Source of the DNA: Pelagihabitans sp947500445
Lineage (GTDB): Bacteria > Bacteroidota > Bacteroidia > Flavobacteriales > Flavobacteriaceae
Reading direction: 5' to 3'
Length of the DNA stretch: 64,000 bases
Assembly: GCF_050589625.1 (NCBI RefSeq)
Contig: NZ_JBNGOP010000008.1
Coordinates: 62,001-126,000, forward strand
A model generated the notes under the pieces. It was given only the letters and a program-made list of their open reading frames with translations. It did no database searches and had not been told where the DNA came from. Both the position numbers and the translations under genes were made by a program. Below are positions 35,093 through 44,243 of the stretch, piece by piece (position 1 is the first letter of the stretch; each line of letters begins with the position of its first letter).

Positions 35093-36883
35093 ATGAGTAT
35101 AGAAGTATCGGGTAAACAAATAGCAAGCGACAAAATAATTATTAAGGATGTGTTCGCAGAAGATATGTGGTTTAATATACCTGATTACCAAAGACCTTAT
35201 GTCTGGGCAGAAGACCAAATTAGCACCTTATTAGATGATATTTCCTATGCTGCCCTTAATACCCCAGAAAGTCAATATTTTTTAGGTTCATTGGTATTAC
35301 ATAGCCAAAATAAAAATTTTAATGGTACAGTGTACCAAGAAAACGCAGTTTTAGATGGACAACAACGTCTAACAACATTATATATTTTACAAGCTGTAAT
35401 TAGAGATAAAACAACTAAAGATACACGAAAGAAAACCTGTGCTAAAGCCATATTTCAAGAAGGTAATCCAGACGACGGCATTCCTGAGCGTTTACGTATT
35501 GAATTTGCTATTCGTTCAGAAGTGGAGTCTTTTATTACAATTTATCTTAAGGAAGATGGAGGAACACAAAAAAGTGATGCATTACAGGAATTAATCAATA
35601 CGTCTAAAAATGTTTCTATTCGTAATATGGCCAAAGCCATTTTAATTATAAATAAATGGTTTAGCAATGCAGATAATTTGGATATGGACACTTTTTTTCC
35701 ATATCTAAGGCAATACGTTATTTTAGTATATGTGGCTAGCAATGAGTTAGAGGATGCTTTTAGACTATTTACAGTCCTAAATGACAGAGGTATAAAATTG
35801 AGAAATAGTGATATCTTAAAAGCACAAAACTTAAAAGAAGTTAGTACAGAAAAAAAACAGAATGACTACGCTATCTATTGGGAAGAGCTAGAAGGAGAGT
35901 TAGGGGAAGATTTTGACCAATTTTTATCTTACATACGTACTATTTTGGTAAAAGAAAAGGCACGTCACAACTTGTTAAAAGAGTTTGAAGATAATATTTA
36001 CAATCCTAAAAAGTTTAATCAAAGTACCAAAAAATACGAAAAAACAACGCCGATTTTAACTAAGGGAGATGATACTTTTGATATTATAGAAGAATTTAAA
36101 ACACATTTTGATGTAGTATTTAGTGGCAACAACTATCACCTAGATAATAGTTGGGCTTTTGATAATTTAATAAGTATTATGCAAGACACTACATTGTCAG
36201 ATATTTGGATTCCTCCTCTATTGGCTTATCGCAAACATTTCGGTGATAATAAAATCTTAGAATTTTTAAGGTTATTGGATAATAAATTCTCGGGAGATTG
36301 GATGGCAAAAGAAACACCAACAACCAGAATTGAAGCAATGAATACTATTATCAAGAGAATTGAAAATGCTTCGAAACTCAAAGGAGTTTCTCTAGATGAA
36401 AAGACAAACGCATTGTTTGAAGATTCTGTTTTTACATTTAATAAAGCTACATTTTTATGGCAAATTGAAACTAATACTGTCTATGGAAGACGATTTGCTA
36501 GATATATTTTAAGAAAAATAGATTACCTCCTTCAAGGACCGTTACATCAAGAAAAAAGAACGGACTATAATCAAATGTCTGTTGAGCACATTTTACCTCA
36601 AACACCAAAAGACAATAGTCAATGGATAAACGATTTTAGCACAGAAGAAAGAGAAGAATGGACACACAAACTTGGTAATTTGGTTCTAATTAGCAGACGC
36701 AAAAACTCTGGGCAAGGTCGATTGGAGTTTCAACAAAAAAAAGAAAAGTATTTCAAATCAAGTATAGAATCCTTTCCTAATTCTATAAAAATTATGCAAC
36801 AACCCCAATGGACGATTAATGAGTTAAAAAAGAATCATAGTCAGTTAATAACTGAAATAAAGACTTACTATAATTTAAACTAA
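35093..36883 (+). CDS. DUF262/DUF1524 GmrSD-type nuclease-like protein (RloF-like)
   Basis: A 596-aa protein. The N-terminal ParB-like DUF262 domain has IPDYQRPYVW (29-38) and the nucleotide-site motif LDGQQRLTTLY (87-97). The C-terminal DUF1524 domain has the HNH-type motif SVEHILPQTP and GNLVLISRRKNSG. GmrSD fusions are type IV, NTP-dependent restriction enzymes against modified phage DNA, and RloF-like relatives are found inside type I loci. Starts 3 bp after the PIN gene stop and ends directly at the hsdR start. Confidence 0.88.
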   Translation: MSIEVSGKQIASDKIIIKDVFAEDMWFNIPDYQRPYVWAEDQISTLLDDISYAALNTPESQYFLGSLVLHSQNKNFNGTVYQENAVLDGQQRLTTLYILQAVIRDKTTKDTRKKTCAKAIFQEGNPDDGIPERLRIEFAIRSEVESFITIYLKEDGGTQKSDALQELINTSKNVSIRNMAKAILIINKWFSNADNLDMDTFFPYLRQYVILVYVASNELEDAFRLFTVLNDRGIKLRNSDILKAQNLKEVSTEKKQNDYAIYWEELEGELGEDFDQFLSYIRTILVKEKARHNLLKEFEDNIYNPKKFNQSTKKYEKTTPILTKGDDTFDIIEEFKTHFDVVFSGNNYHLDNSWAFDNLISIMQDTTLSDIWIPPLLAYRKHFGDNKILEFLRLLDNKFSGDWMAKETPTTRIEAMNTIIKRIENASKLKGVSLDEKTNALFEDSVFTFNKATFLWQIETNTVYGRRFARYILRKIDYLLQGPLHQEKRTDYNQMSVEHILPQTPKDNSQWINDFSTEEREEWTHKLGNLVLISRRKNSGQGRLEFQQKKEKYFKSSIESFPNSIKIMQQPQWTINELKKNHSQLITEIKTYYNLN

Positions 36884-39800
36884 ATGCTTAACGAAAACGC
36901 CATAGAACAATCTTTAATTGACCAATTGGTTAATCAAGGCTATTTGTATTTTAATGGAACTGATATTTCACCCGTTGGTGATAATCCAAAGCGTGAAAAT
37001 TTTAGCTCAGTATTATTAAAAAATCATTTTAAAGATTCGCTAAAAAAATTAAATCCTACACTTCCAGAATCAGCACGTTTAGAAGCCTACCAAAAAGTTA
37101 TCAATCTTGGCACAGAAGAGATAATGGAAAACAACGAGCGTTTCCATACATTTCTTACTAATGGTGTAACCGTAGAATATACTAAAGAAGGCAGAACTAA
37201 AGGAATAAATGTAAGCCTACTAGATGTTGAAAATCCTGATAATAACAACTTCTGGGTAGTCAATCAATTGGTCGTTAAAGAAAATAACAATGAAAAACGG
37301 TTTGATGTGGTTATTTATGTAAACGGTCTACCTTTAGTGTTTATAGAACTCAAAAGTGCAACGAGTGAAAAAGCAACATTACGTAGAGCATACAACCAAA
37401 TACAGAACTATAAAAAAGCAGTACCGAGTATTTTTTATTACAATGCCATTTGTGTGATTTCAGATGGTTTAGATGCAGCCACTTCAAGTCTTTCAGCTCC
37501 ATTTTCACGTTACTTATCTTGGCAAATTCCAAAAGAAGAACGAAATAAGAGTGATAAGAGAACTGAACTTCAAATTTTGACTGAGCTGATGCTCAACAAA
37601 AAAACATTGGTTGAGCTCATTCAATATTGTACGGTTTTTGAAAAAGAAGAGAGGAAAGACGAAAGAACTGGTTTGATTTCTCAAAGGAAAATTAAAAAGG
37701 TTAGTGCTTATCATCAATATTACGCGGTTCAAAAAGCAGTTGCACAAACTCTACGCGCAACCAATTCAGCAGAAGGCGATAGAAAAGTTGGGGTAGTTTG
37801 GCATACTCAAGGTTCTGGAAAATCCTTATCGATGGTTTTTTATTGTGGTCAAATTGTTACACATCCGCAAATGGAAAACCCAACTATTGTAATGCTTACA
37901 GACCGTAATGATTTAGACGACCAACTATTTGGAACTTTTGGTAATTGTGTTCACTTATTAAGACAAACACCTGTACAAGCCGATAGTAGAGAAAATATTA
38001 AAGAATTGTTGAAAGTATCCGGTGGCGGTGTCATATTTACTACAATTCAAAAATTTGCGCCAGTAGAAGGCAATGTTTACGAAACTTTATCAGACAGAAC
38101 TAATATTGTTGTAGTTGCAGATGAAGCTCATAGAAGTCAATACGGTTTTGAAGGTCGAGAAGTTGAGATAAAAGACAATGAAGGAAACATAATTGGTTCT
38201 GAAATTAGATACGGTAATGCCAAGTATTTGCGTGATGCCTTGCCAAATGCTTCTTACATTGGTTTTACAGGAACACCAATTGAAAAAGAAGACAAATCCA
38301 CACCAGCAGTTTTTGGAGATTATATTGATGTTTACGATATAAAACAAGCTGTAGATGATGGTGCAACCGTTCCTATTAGTTATGAATCTCGTTTGATAAA
38401 AATTAAACTAGACGAACAAAAAGCGAAAGAACTTGATGATGAAATCAATAGTATTGAAGGTGCAACTGAAGAACAAATAGAAAAAGCCAAAAAGAAAACA
38501 GCAACTATTGATTCGGTAGTTGGTGACCCAGACCGTTTAAAAGATGTTGCTAAAGATATTGTTTCTCATTTTGAAGCACGACAAAACGTATTTGAAGGAA
38601 AAGCAATGATTGTTGGAATGACACGAAATATCTGTGTTAGATTGTACAATGAAATTATTGCTTTAAAACCAGAATGGCACAATGCCGATTTAGACAAAGG
38701 AACTATCAAAGTCATAATGACGAGTTCTACAGACGACCCAGAGATTTTTCAACCACATCATACCACTAAAAATCAAAGAAAGGATTTAGCAACAAGAATT
38801 AAAGACACTAATGATGAACTAAAGTTGGTCATTGTGCGTGATATGTGGTTAACTGGTTTTGATGCACCAAGTATGCATACGTTGTATGTAGATAAAAAAA
38901 TGCAAGGAGCAAATTTAATGCAAGCCATTGCAAGAGTAAATAGAGTTTATAAAGACAAACCAGGTGGTTTAGTCGTTGACTATATAGGAATAGGTCAAGA
39001 CTTGCGTAAAGCAATGGCAACTTATTTACAAAGTGGTGGCGAAGGCTCACCTGTTGTAGATATAAAGGAAGCGATTGCGGGAATGAAAGAGAAGTTCGAA
39101 ATCGTAGAACAAATGTTCAATGGTTTTGATTTTAAGCAATATTTCAAAGTCGATACTGCACAAAAGCTACAAGTATTATTAGGTGCTCAAAACTTTATTT
39201 TAGCAGACCAAAAACTAAAAGACCGCTTTTTAAAAGAAGTTACTTTGTTATCGAAATTATTTGCAATGTCAATTCCAAGTCCAGAAGCAGAAGTTTTGAA
39301 AGACGGAGTTGCATTTTTTCAAGCTGTAAAAGCACGATTAAATAAGTTTACAGGAAGTGGAATCAAATCGGATTATGAAGTAGAAACAGCTATTAAACAA
39401 ATTGTAGATGATGCTTTGTCAAGTGATGGTGTGATTGACGTTTTTGAAGCAGCAGGAGTTGAAACACCTTCGGTTAGTATTCTTTCAGATGAGTTTTTAT
39501 TGGAAGTTAAAAATATGCAACAAAAGAATGTTGCTTTTGAACTTTTGAAAAAACTGTTAAGTGACGAGGTTCGCATAAGAAAAACAAAGAATCTAGCACA
39601 AGGAAAAAAGTTTTCTGAAATGCTAGAATCTGTTGTAAAACGTTATCATAACAATCAAATAGACTCAGCACAAGTATTGGCAGAACTATCTGAAATAGCA
39701 AAAGAAATGCGTTTGGAAGATAACAAGGCAGAAGATTTAGGACTCACACCAGAGGAATATGCTTTTTATAGCGTTTTAAGAGAAAACCAATCAACAAGTT

Positions 39801-40030
39801 TTTTGAATGAACAGAAAATGAAAGAACTCATTCATACCATTGTTGATGTCATTAGAAAAAATGCTACTGTTGATTGGAGCAAACGAGATGATGTAAGAGC
39901 AAAATTACGATTGACAGTAAAGAAAATATTAATGAGATACGGTTATCCACCAGATTTAGCGAAGCTGGAAGCAGACCGAGTATTAAGACAGGGAGAAGCA
40001 TTAGCGGAAATGTTTTCGTCTAGCGACTAA
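36884..40030 (+). CDS. hsdR: Type I restriction-modification system, restriction/translocase subunit R
   Basis: A 1048-aa motor nuclease. The N-terminal PD-(D/E)xK nuclease domain has Asp in RFDVVIYVNG (D141) and the ELK motif in VFIELKSAT (156-158). The SF2 helicase core follows: Walker A HTQGSGKS (307-314), DEAH at 413-416 (VVVADEAHRSQYG), TGTP and GFDAPSMHTLY. A C-terminal helical region binds the M2S core. Its ATG follows the stop of the DUF262 gene directly. Length is normal. Confidence 0.96.
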   Translation: MLNENAIEQSLIDQLVNQGYLYFNGTDISPVGDNPKRENFSSVLLKNHFKDSLKKLNPTLPESARLEAYQKVINLGTEEIMENNERFHTFLTNGVTVEYTKEGRTKGINVSLLDVENPDNNNFWVVNQLVVKENNNEKRFDVVIYVNGLPLVFIELKSATSEKATLRRAYNQIQNYKKAVPSIFYYNAICVISDGLDAATSSLSAPFSRYLSWQIPKEERNKSDKRTELQILTELMLNKKTLVELIQYCTVFEKEERKDERTGLISQRKIKKVSAYHQYYAVQKAVAQTLRATNSAEGDRKVGVVWHTQGSGKSLSMVFYCGQIVTHPQMENPTIVMLTDRNDLDDQLFGTFGNCVHLLRQTPVQADSRENIKELLKVSGGGVIFTTIQKFAPVEGNVYETLSDRTNIVVVADEAHRSQYGFEGREVEIKDNEGNIIGSEIRYGNAKYLRDALPNASYIGFTGTPIEKEDKSTPAVFGDYIDVYDIKQAVDDGATVPISYESRLIKIKLDEQKAKELDDEINSIEGATEEQIEKAKKKTATIDSVVGDPDRLKDVAKDIVSHFEARQNVFEGKAMIVGMTRNICVRLYNEIIALKPEWHNADLDKGTIKVIMTSSTDDPEIFQPHHTTKNQRKDLATRIKDTNDELKLVIVRDMWLTGFDAPSMHTLYVDKKMQGANLMQAIARVNRVYKDKPGGLVVDYIGIGQDLRKAMATYLQSGGEGSPVVDIKEAIAGMKEKFEIVEQMFNGFDFKQYFKVDTAQKLQVLLGAQNFILADQKLKDRFLKEVTLLSKLFAMSIPSPEAEVLKDGVAFFQAVKARLNKFTGSGIKSDYEVETAIKQIVDDALSSDGVIDVFEAAGVETPSVSILSDEFLLEVKNMQQKNVAFELLKKLLSDEVRIRKTKNLAQGKKFSEMLESVVKRYHNNQIDSAQVLAELSEIAKEMRLEDNKAEDLGLTPEEYAFYSVLRENQSTSFLNEQKMKELIHTIVDVIRKNATVDWSKRDDVRAKLRLTVKKILMRYGYPPDLAKLEADRVLRQGEALAEMFSSSD

Positions 40031-40050
40031 TTTTTTTGTTGAGAAATCTT

Positions 40051-40785
40051 ATGAGTTCAATAAATGATACCAAAAGAATTCTATGGCATGAAATGGGCCA
40101 TTTTTGTGTTGATATTCAAAAATCAATTCATCATAAAGATTATTATGTAAATGAGCTTTCTATTAAATACAAGACTCGTAATGACGATAATATAGAATGG
40201 TATGGGTTAGTCCAAATGCTTCCAACTATTAAGTGGGTTGAGATACCGAAGGATAGTTCTTTTATGGCATATTCACTTATAAGTCTAACAAGTGCTTGCA
40301 TTTTCGAAACTATATATTTCAATAATATTTTGAATGAGAGCAAAAAACTAGATGATTGCTTTGGTTTGAAAAATCAATGTCTTGGTAAAGGTGATTGGAA
40401 TTCTTATCATAATATCCTATCCGAAATGAGAAAATTACATGAATACATCCGAGGCAAAAAGGATGTAAATCAATTTATGGAGATAGATTATGTTGAAATT
40501 ATTAAAGAAAAGATAGATAAAATGGTTGAATTTCAACAAGCCTTAGTTGAAATAATCAATCCTTTGGCAGAGAAAATCGAAAAAGACTTTTTATCAAAAG
40601 ACAGCCCTTCGCCATACTGCTATAAAATTTCTGGTGAAGCTTTAAATAGTCTTAGAGAAGAAGTTTTTAAAGTTTCGAATGAATATGGATTTAGTACCGT
40701 AGTTTCAGAACTCCGTATAATTCTTATTGATAATTACAATTCATTTATCAAGAAGTATGCTCAAATTGAACCAGATAAAATTTAA
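40051..40785 (+). CDS. Putative M41-like zinc metallopeptidase in the RM operon
   Basis: A 244-aa protein with the zinc motif WHEMGHFCVD (HExxH at residues 13-17), very close to the N-terminus. The later segment SLTSACIFETIYFNN resembles the region of FtsH-type (M41) peptidases that supplies the third ligand. The second half is a coiled helical segment (EIIKEKIDKMVEFQQALVEI). No AAA domain and no signal peptide. ATG 40051 is preferred over TTG 40036. It follows hsdR by 20 bp and shares its AT-rich composition, so it belongs to the cassette. Confidence 0.75.
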   Translation: MSSINDTKRILWHEMGHFCVDIQKSIHHKDYYVNELSIKYKTRNDDNIEWYGLVQMLPTIKWVEIPKDSSFMAYSLISLTSACIFETIYFNNILNESKKLDDCFGLKNQCLGKGDWNSYHNILSEMRKLHEYIRGKKDVNQFMEIDYVEIIKEKIDKMVEFQQALVEIINPLAEKIEKDFLSKDSPSPYCYKISGEALNSLREEVFKVSNEYGFSTVVSELRIILIDNYNSFIKKYAQIEPDKI

Positions 40786-40910
40786 TGCAAAAAGCTTCAA
40801 TAAGAGCATCAACAAGACTTGTATATATCTTATAATCTTTACATTACACCCATTAAACATAGATTTGAGTTACCGTTTGAACACCATAAAATCTATTTCG
40901 AAAAACTGAA

Positions 40911-40942
40911 ACTCTTTACAAAATCCGCTTTTTGTAAAGAGT
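40911..40942. repeat. Right 12-8-12 inverted repeat
   Basis: ACTCTTTACAAA - ATCCGCTT - TTTGTAAAGAGT; arms identical to those at 31127-31158. It lies ~125 bp after the last cassette gene and ~80 bp before the AT-rich DNA ends. From 40943 to 41175 I see no gene. Confidence 0.85.
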
Positions 40943-41175
40943 CAAACTTTAGTAAGGAAATTGTTTTAAGTTATGGTGTGCCAATCATAATAACTAACCT
41001 ATTCAGCACTATTTGAAACCAATTTGTCGCTTCCGGCCATTCCAAAGCTTTTATACTCCATTGGGCTAAATACCCCCGCCCCAATTCCATTTTCTTCAAT
41101 AGCAAAAAAACAAGATCCGTTCTTGAACAACTGCAAAAACAAAACCCATTTTATAGCTAGCTGCCAAGGAATTGT

Positions 41176-41763
41176 TCAAGACTTCTGATCTGCCTTAAAT
41201 GCAGCAAGCCCTTGTACGGTTCCTTTGATACATTCGCAAGGCGTTGGTCCTCCTTCCCAAGCCCCTTCACAGGGTTTTGCAATCAGTTCCGGCCGATTTT
41301 GACGGATCCATTCTTTGCCCTCATAGTAAATGTCAGGGTCTTTCGAGGAAGTCTCCACCGATAGAATCTTCCCTTCCTTTACGGTCAAATGAAAGGTGTC
41401 CGTTACGTTCAATGCCAATTCAAGTGCCTGCATAAGGTCATCTTTTACCATCACAGGACATAGCACCAGGGAGTCGTTCTTTTGAATACAGGGAAACCGC
41501 TGTAGCACCTCATAATTACCACATTCCGCCCATTTTTGATAATACAAAATGGAGGGCCATGATTTTTTAGCTTGGCCAAGGGATGCTTGTAAGGAGTCCC
41601 TGTCAAAGGAATAAAAGGCATCGATAAAGGCGTTGGCAATGGTAATGGAACTGTTTTTAGAAACGGGAGTATCGGCCTTGGTTCCATTTTTACATCCGAC
41701 CAAGAACAGCAATATTAGGAATACGATAGGGGTACATTTAACGGTCTTTTTTAACTTAATCAT
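41176..41763 (-). CDS. Putative lipoprotein, 195 aa
   Basis: Starts MIKLKKTVKCTPIVFLILLF and ends the signal at LVGCKN, a clear lipobox. The mature part contains NTF2-like features (ANAFIDAFYSFDRDSLQASL) and pairs of Cys (CGNYEVLQRFPC, CEGAWEGGPTPCEC). Function unknown; an SnoaL/NTF2-like fold is a guess. ATG at 41763 is preferred over 41790. First chromosomal gene after the island. Confidence 0.7.
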   Translation of the reverse strand: MIKLKKTVKCTPIVFLILLFLVGCKNGTKADTPVSKNSSITIANAFIDAFYSFDRDSLQASLGQAKKSWPSILYYQKWAECGNYEVLQRFPCIQKNDSLVLCPVMVKDDLMQALELALNVTDTFHLTVKEGKILSVETSSKDPDIYYEGKEWIRQNRPELIAKPCEGAWEGGPTPCECIKGTVQGLAAFKADQKS

Positions 41764-41980
41764 GATGGTTGTAATAATTGGTAAATGCATCCTAGTGCTC
41801 GAGAAGTTAACAATATTTCTTTATTCACGCGCCATTGGAACGTTGTTCTTCTTAAAATCCAAACTTGTAGTGCTATCGCTTTTATGGTTTTGCACAGTAT
41901 CGCTCCGTTTTTGTTTACGCTTTTCCGTAAAACAAGAAAGGGATTTATGCTATTTTTGGATAGACCATTAACCGACCCTA

Positions 41981-42793
41981 ATGATAAAAAGACTCCTTTT
42001 TTTAAGTGCGTTATGCTTTCACTTTGCCATTTTTTCCCAAACCGATGAGCTTACTTTAATTTCTTGGAACATTCGTGATTTTGGAAAAACCAAAAGCAGC
42101 GAGGAACTGAACAAAATCGCGGATATTGTAAGGGATGCCGATATTTTGGCAATCCAGGAGGTGGTCGCCGGCTTTGGTGGGGCACAGGCCGTGGCCAAAC
42201 TGTCGGATGTTTTGAATAGGAAGGGCGCGCAATGGGATTATGTCATTAGTGACGCGACCCATAGCACCAAATATGTGACTGAACGCTATGCCTTTATTTG
42301 GAAAACCCAACATATAAAGATTAAGGATAGAGGCGAATTGATCGCTGCTTTAGACCAAAAAATCGATCGGGAGCCGTACCTCATGTATTTTTATGTGAAC
42401 GGTAAAAAACTTGCTATCCTTAACTTTCATTCCCGTCCCTTTAATAAAAATCCCGAAGCCGAGATCGAGGCTTTGACCGCCCATATCTGCGATTCGATAA
42501 CAGCGCCGGTAATTTTAGCGGGCGATTTTAACGTAGACGAGAAAAAACCGGTATTCGATCGTTTTAAAAAAGCCGGTTTTACTACGGCGATTACCGTCCA
42601 AAAAACGACCCTCAAAAAGGTTTGCAATAAAAAGAGTTATTTGAACTATGCAATCGATAATGTTTTTTGTTCAAAAGCGATCCGGAAGGTAGACGGTGGC
42701 ATTATCGATTTTGTACGCTATTGTGAAGACCTGGAAAAGGCTCGAAAATTATCGGACCATTTGCCGGTGTTTTTGCGGTTTGGATTAAATTAG
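41981..42793 (+). CDS. Secreted endonuclease/exonuclease/phosphatase family protein
   Basis: A 270-aa protein with a signal peptide (MIKRLLFLSALCFHFAIFSQ). EEP fold motifs: LISWNIRDFG, ILAIQEVV (catalytic Glu), VILAGDFNVDE (Asp/Asn) and the C-terminal SDHLPVFL (Asp-His). DNase I-like enzymes act on DNA, RNA or phospholipids; this is probably a secreted nuclease of the DNase I type. It converges with the channel gene, with stops overlapping by 4 bp. Confidence 0.85.
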   Translation: MIKRLLFLSALCFHFAIFSQTDELTLISWNIRDFGKTKSSEELNKIADIVRDADILAIQEVVAGFGGAQAVAKLSDVLNRKGAQWDYVISDATHSTKYVTERYAFIWKTQHIKIKDRGELIAALDQKIDREPYLMYFYVNGKKLAILNFHSRPFNKNPEAEIEALTAHICDSITAPVILAGDFNVDEKKPVFDRFKKAGFTTAITVQKTTLKKVCNKKSYLNYAIDNVFCSKAIRKVDGGIIDFVRYCEDLEKARKLSDHLPVFLRFGLN

Positions 42794-44217
42794 GAGAGAT
42801 AGATCAACCGGTAACTATCGTCTACCATCATATCGTTTCTAGGGGACAAGGTCGATGCATTGGTTTTATCAATTACGCCCAACAACGTTTCGTTACGTTC
42901 TATAAAATGCAACTTAACGTTCTTTATGATACTTGGTCTGTTCATTCCCAGTTCTGATAACCTTACACTTTTAATACGTTCTTTTGTGTCTCCAAAAAGT
43001 TCATAGAACATATCGGTTATATTGGGATTGCTGATACAAGTGGTGATAATTTTAGCATCTATCATTTCCTTATACAGTATTTCGTCCCCTTTTATTTTGT
43101 CCTTTATTATCGTAGCATTAACCTCATCGTTTATCTCTGCTATGGTATGAATATCAGGTGCTTCTTTCTCAATATGAAAAATGGTCATTACCGTTCTTAA
43201 ATCAACGTCCCTGATGGTATCATGCTCATTGAACTCTGCAAATATGATAGCAAATTTAGCTCGTTTTATTTTTACAAGCTTTAGCGTATTGAAATCGGTA
43301 TAATCAGCATTCACATAGATTAAACCGTCTTTATCCTCAACTGGTTTTTTAGTGACCAAAACTACTTTATTACAATGTTTTTTGTCCTTCAATAGATCTT
43401 TAATGACCTTTTCCGAGGATTTGGAATAACCACAGATGACAATGTGGTTTTTGATATTTAAATTAGAAATTTTTCCTGAGGCAATGGCGTTCATGACTTG
43501 CGTTATTTTATTGAGTATTATGGAAATGAAAAAGCCGAAGACGGCCATGTTAAAAACCAAAAGAATGGCTGAAAGGATTTTACCTAAAATCGTTTTAGGT
43601 GTAGTATCGGCAAGCTCTATAAGCTCGAGAGAATACCAAAAGGAACTGGAGAATGTAGAAAAATTTCCCTGCTCCCCATGATGCTCCGCACTGTAAAGCC
43701 CAAAGCTCAAGATCAAAAGGATAAAAAGAGTAGCCGTAAAAAAGATATAAAATAAACGGTTGTGCTCCTTCATTCCTTGAAGGATGATGTTCAATTTATC
43801 GATTTCCCGAAAAGTTTTAAAAGCTTTTATAAGTCTAAAGAGCCGTAAGAAGCGAAAGAAACGCAAAGCTCTAAACCCTCTAAAAAAGCCCAAAGAAGGT
43901 AGAATTGCTAGTAGATCTATCATGGATGATGACAACGCCATCCAACGAAGTTTTTGTTTTAATGCAAAACCAATACCCTTGATCCGAACATCTTTTCTGA
44001 AATCAGAACATATGTAAAAACGAATACAGTATTCTGTGATAAAAAAGAACAATACCAGAACATCCAAGAATTGCAGACTCTTAGGGAAATCTCCATTTTT
44101 ATTTTGAAAAAATATGAGTGCGATGGAGATTAAAATCATGAGGGCGATCAAAATATCAAGTAGGTATTTTTTTGGGTTTTCTTCATCAATGAACCAATAC
44201 CTTAAGAACTTTTTCAT
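42790..44217 (-). CDS. Voltage-sensor-like ion channel with RCK/TrkA-type domain
   Basis: A 475-aa protein. Six-helix channel module: S1-S3 (residues ~20-105), S4 FFRGFRALRFFRFLRLFRLI with regular Arg (111-130), and pore region SSFWYSLELIELADTTPKTI (191-210). The TVGYG filter of K+ channels is absent; instead ELADTT stands in the place. A cytoplasmic TrkA-N-like domain follows (HIVICGYSKSSEKVIKDLL, degenerate GxGxxG; VNADYTDFNTL), then a TrkA-C-like tail. The ion is therefore uncertain. Last gene of the minus-strand run 47794-42790. Confidence 0.85.
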   Translation of the reverse strand: MKKFLRYWFIDEENPKKYLLDILIALMILISIALIFFQNKNGDFPKSLQFLDVLVLFFFITEYCIRFYICSDFRKDVRIKGIGFALKQKLRWMALSSSMIDLLAILPSLGFFRGFRALRFFRFLRLFRLIKAFKTFREIDKLNIILQGMKEHNRLFYIFFTATLFILLILSFGLYSAEHHGEQGNFSTFSSSFWYSLELIELADTTPKTILGKILSAILLVFNMAVFGFFISIILNKITQVMNAIASGKISNLNIKNHIVICGYSKSSEKVIKDLLKDKKHCNKVVLVTKKPVEDKDGLIYVNADYTDFNTLKLVKIKRAKFAIIFAEFNEHDTIRDVDLRTVMTIFHIEKEAPDIHTIAEINDEVNATIIKDKIKGDEILYKEMIDAKIITTCISNPNITDMFYELFGDTKERIKSVRLSELGMNRPSIIKNVKLHFIERNETLLGVIDKTNASTLSPRNDMMVDDSYRLIYLS

Positions 44218-44243
44218 GCCTTTTATCTTTTAGTATCGGACCG

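Larger units (their letters stand above)
31059..41020 (+). mobile_element. AT-rich restriction-modification island
   Basis: From about 31.06 to 41.02 kb the DNA is clearly more AT-rich than both sides and codon use shifts (AAA, GAA, TTA, ATT favoured). It contains hsdM, hsdS, a PIN nuclease, a GmrSD-like nuclease, hsdR and an M41-like protein in one direction, with identical palindromes just inside each edge (31127-31158, 40911-40942). The edges are set by composition only, to within ~50 bp. An intact integrase is absent; the nearest fragment is at 30491. Confidence 0.75.
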
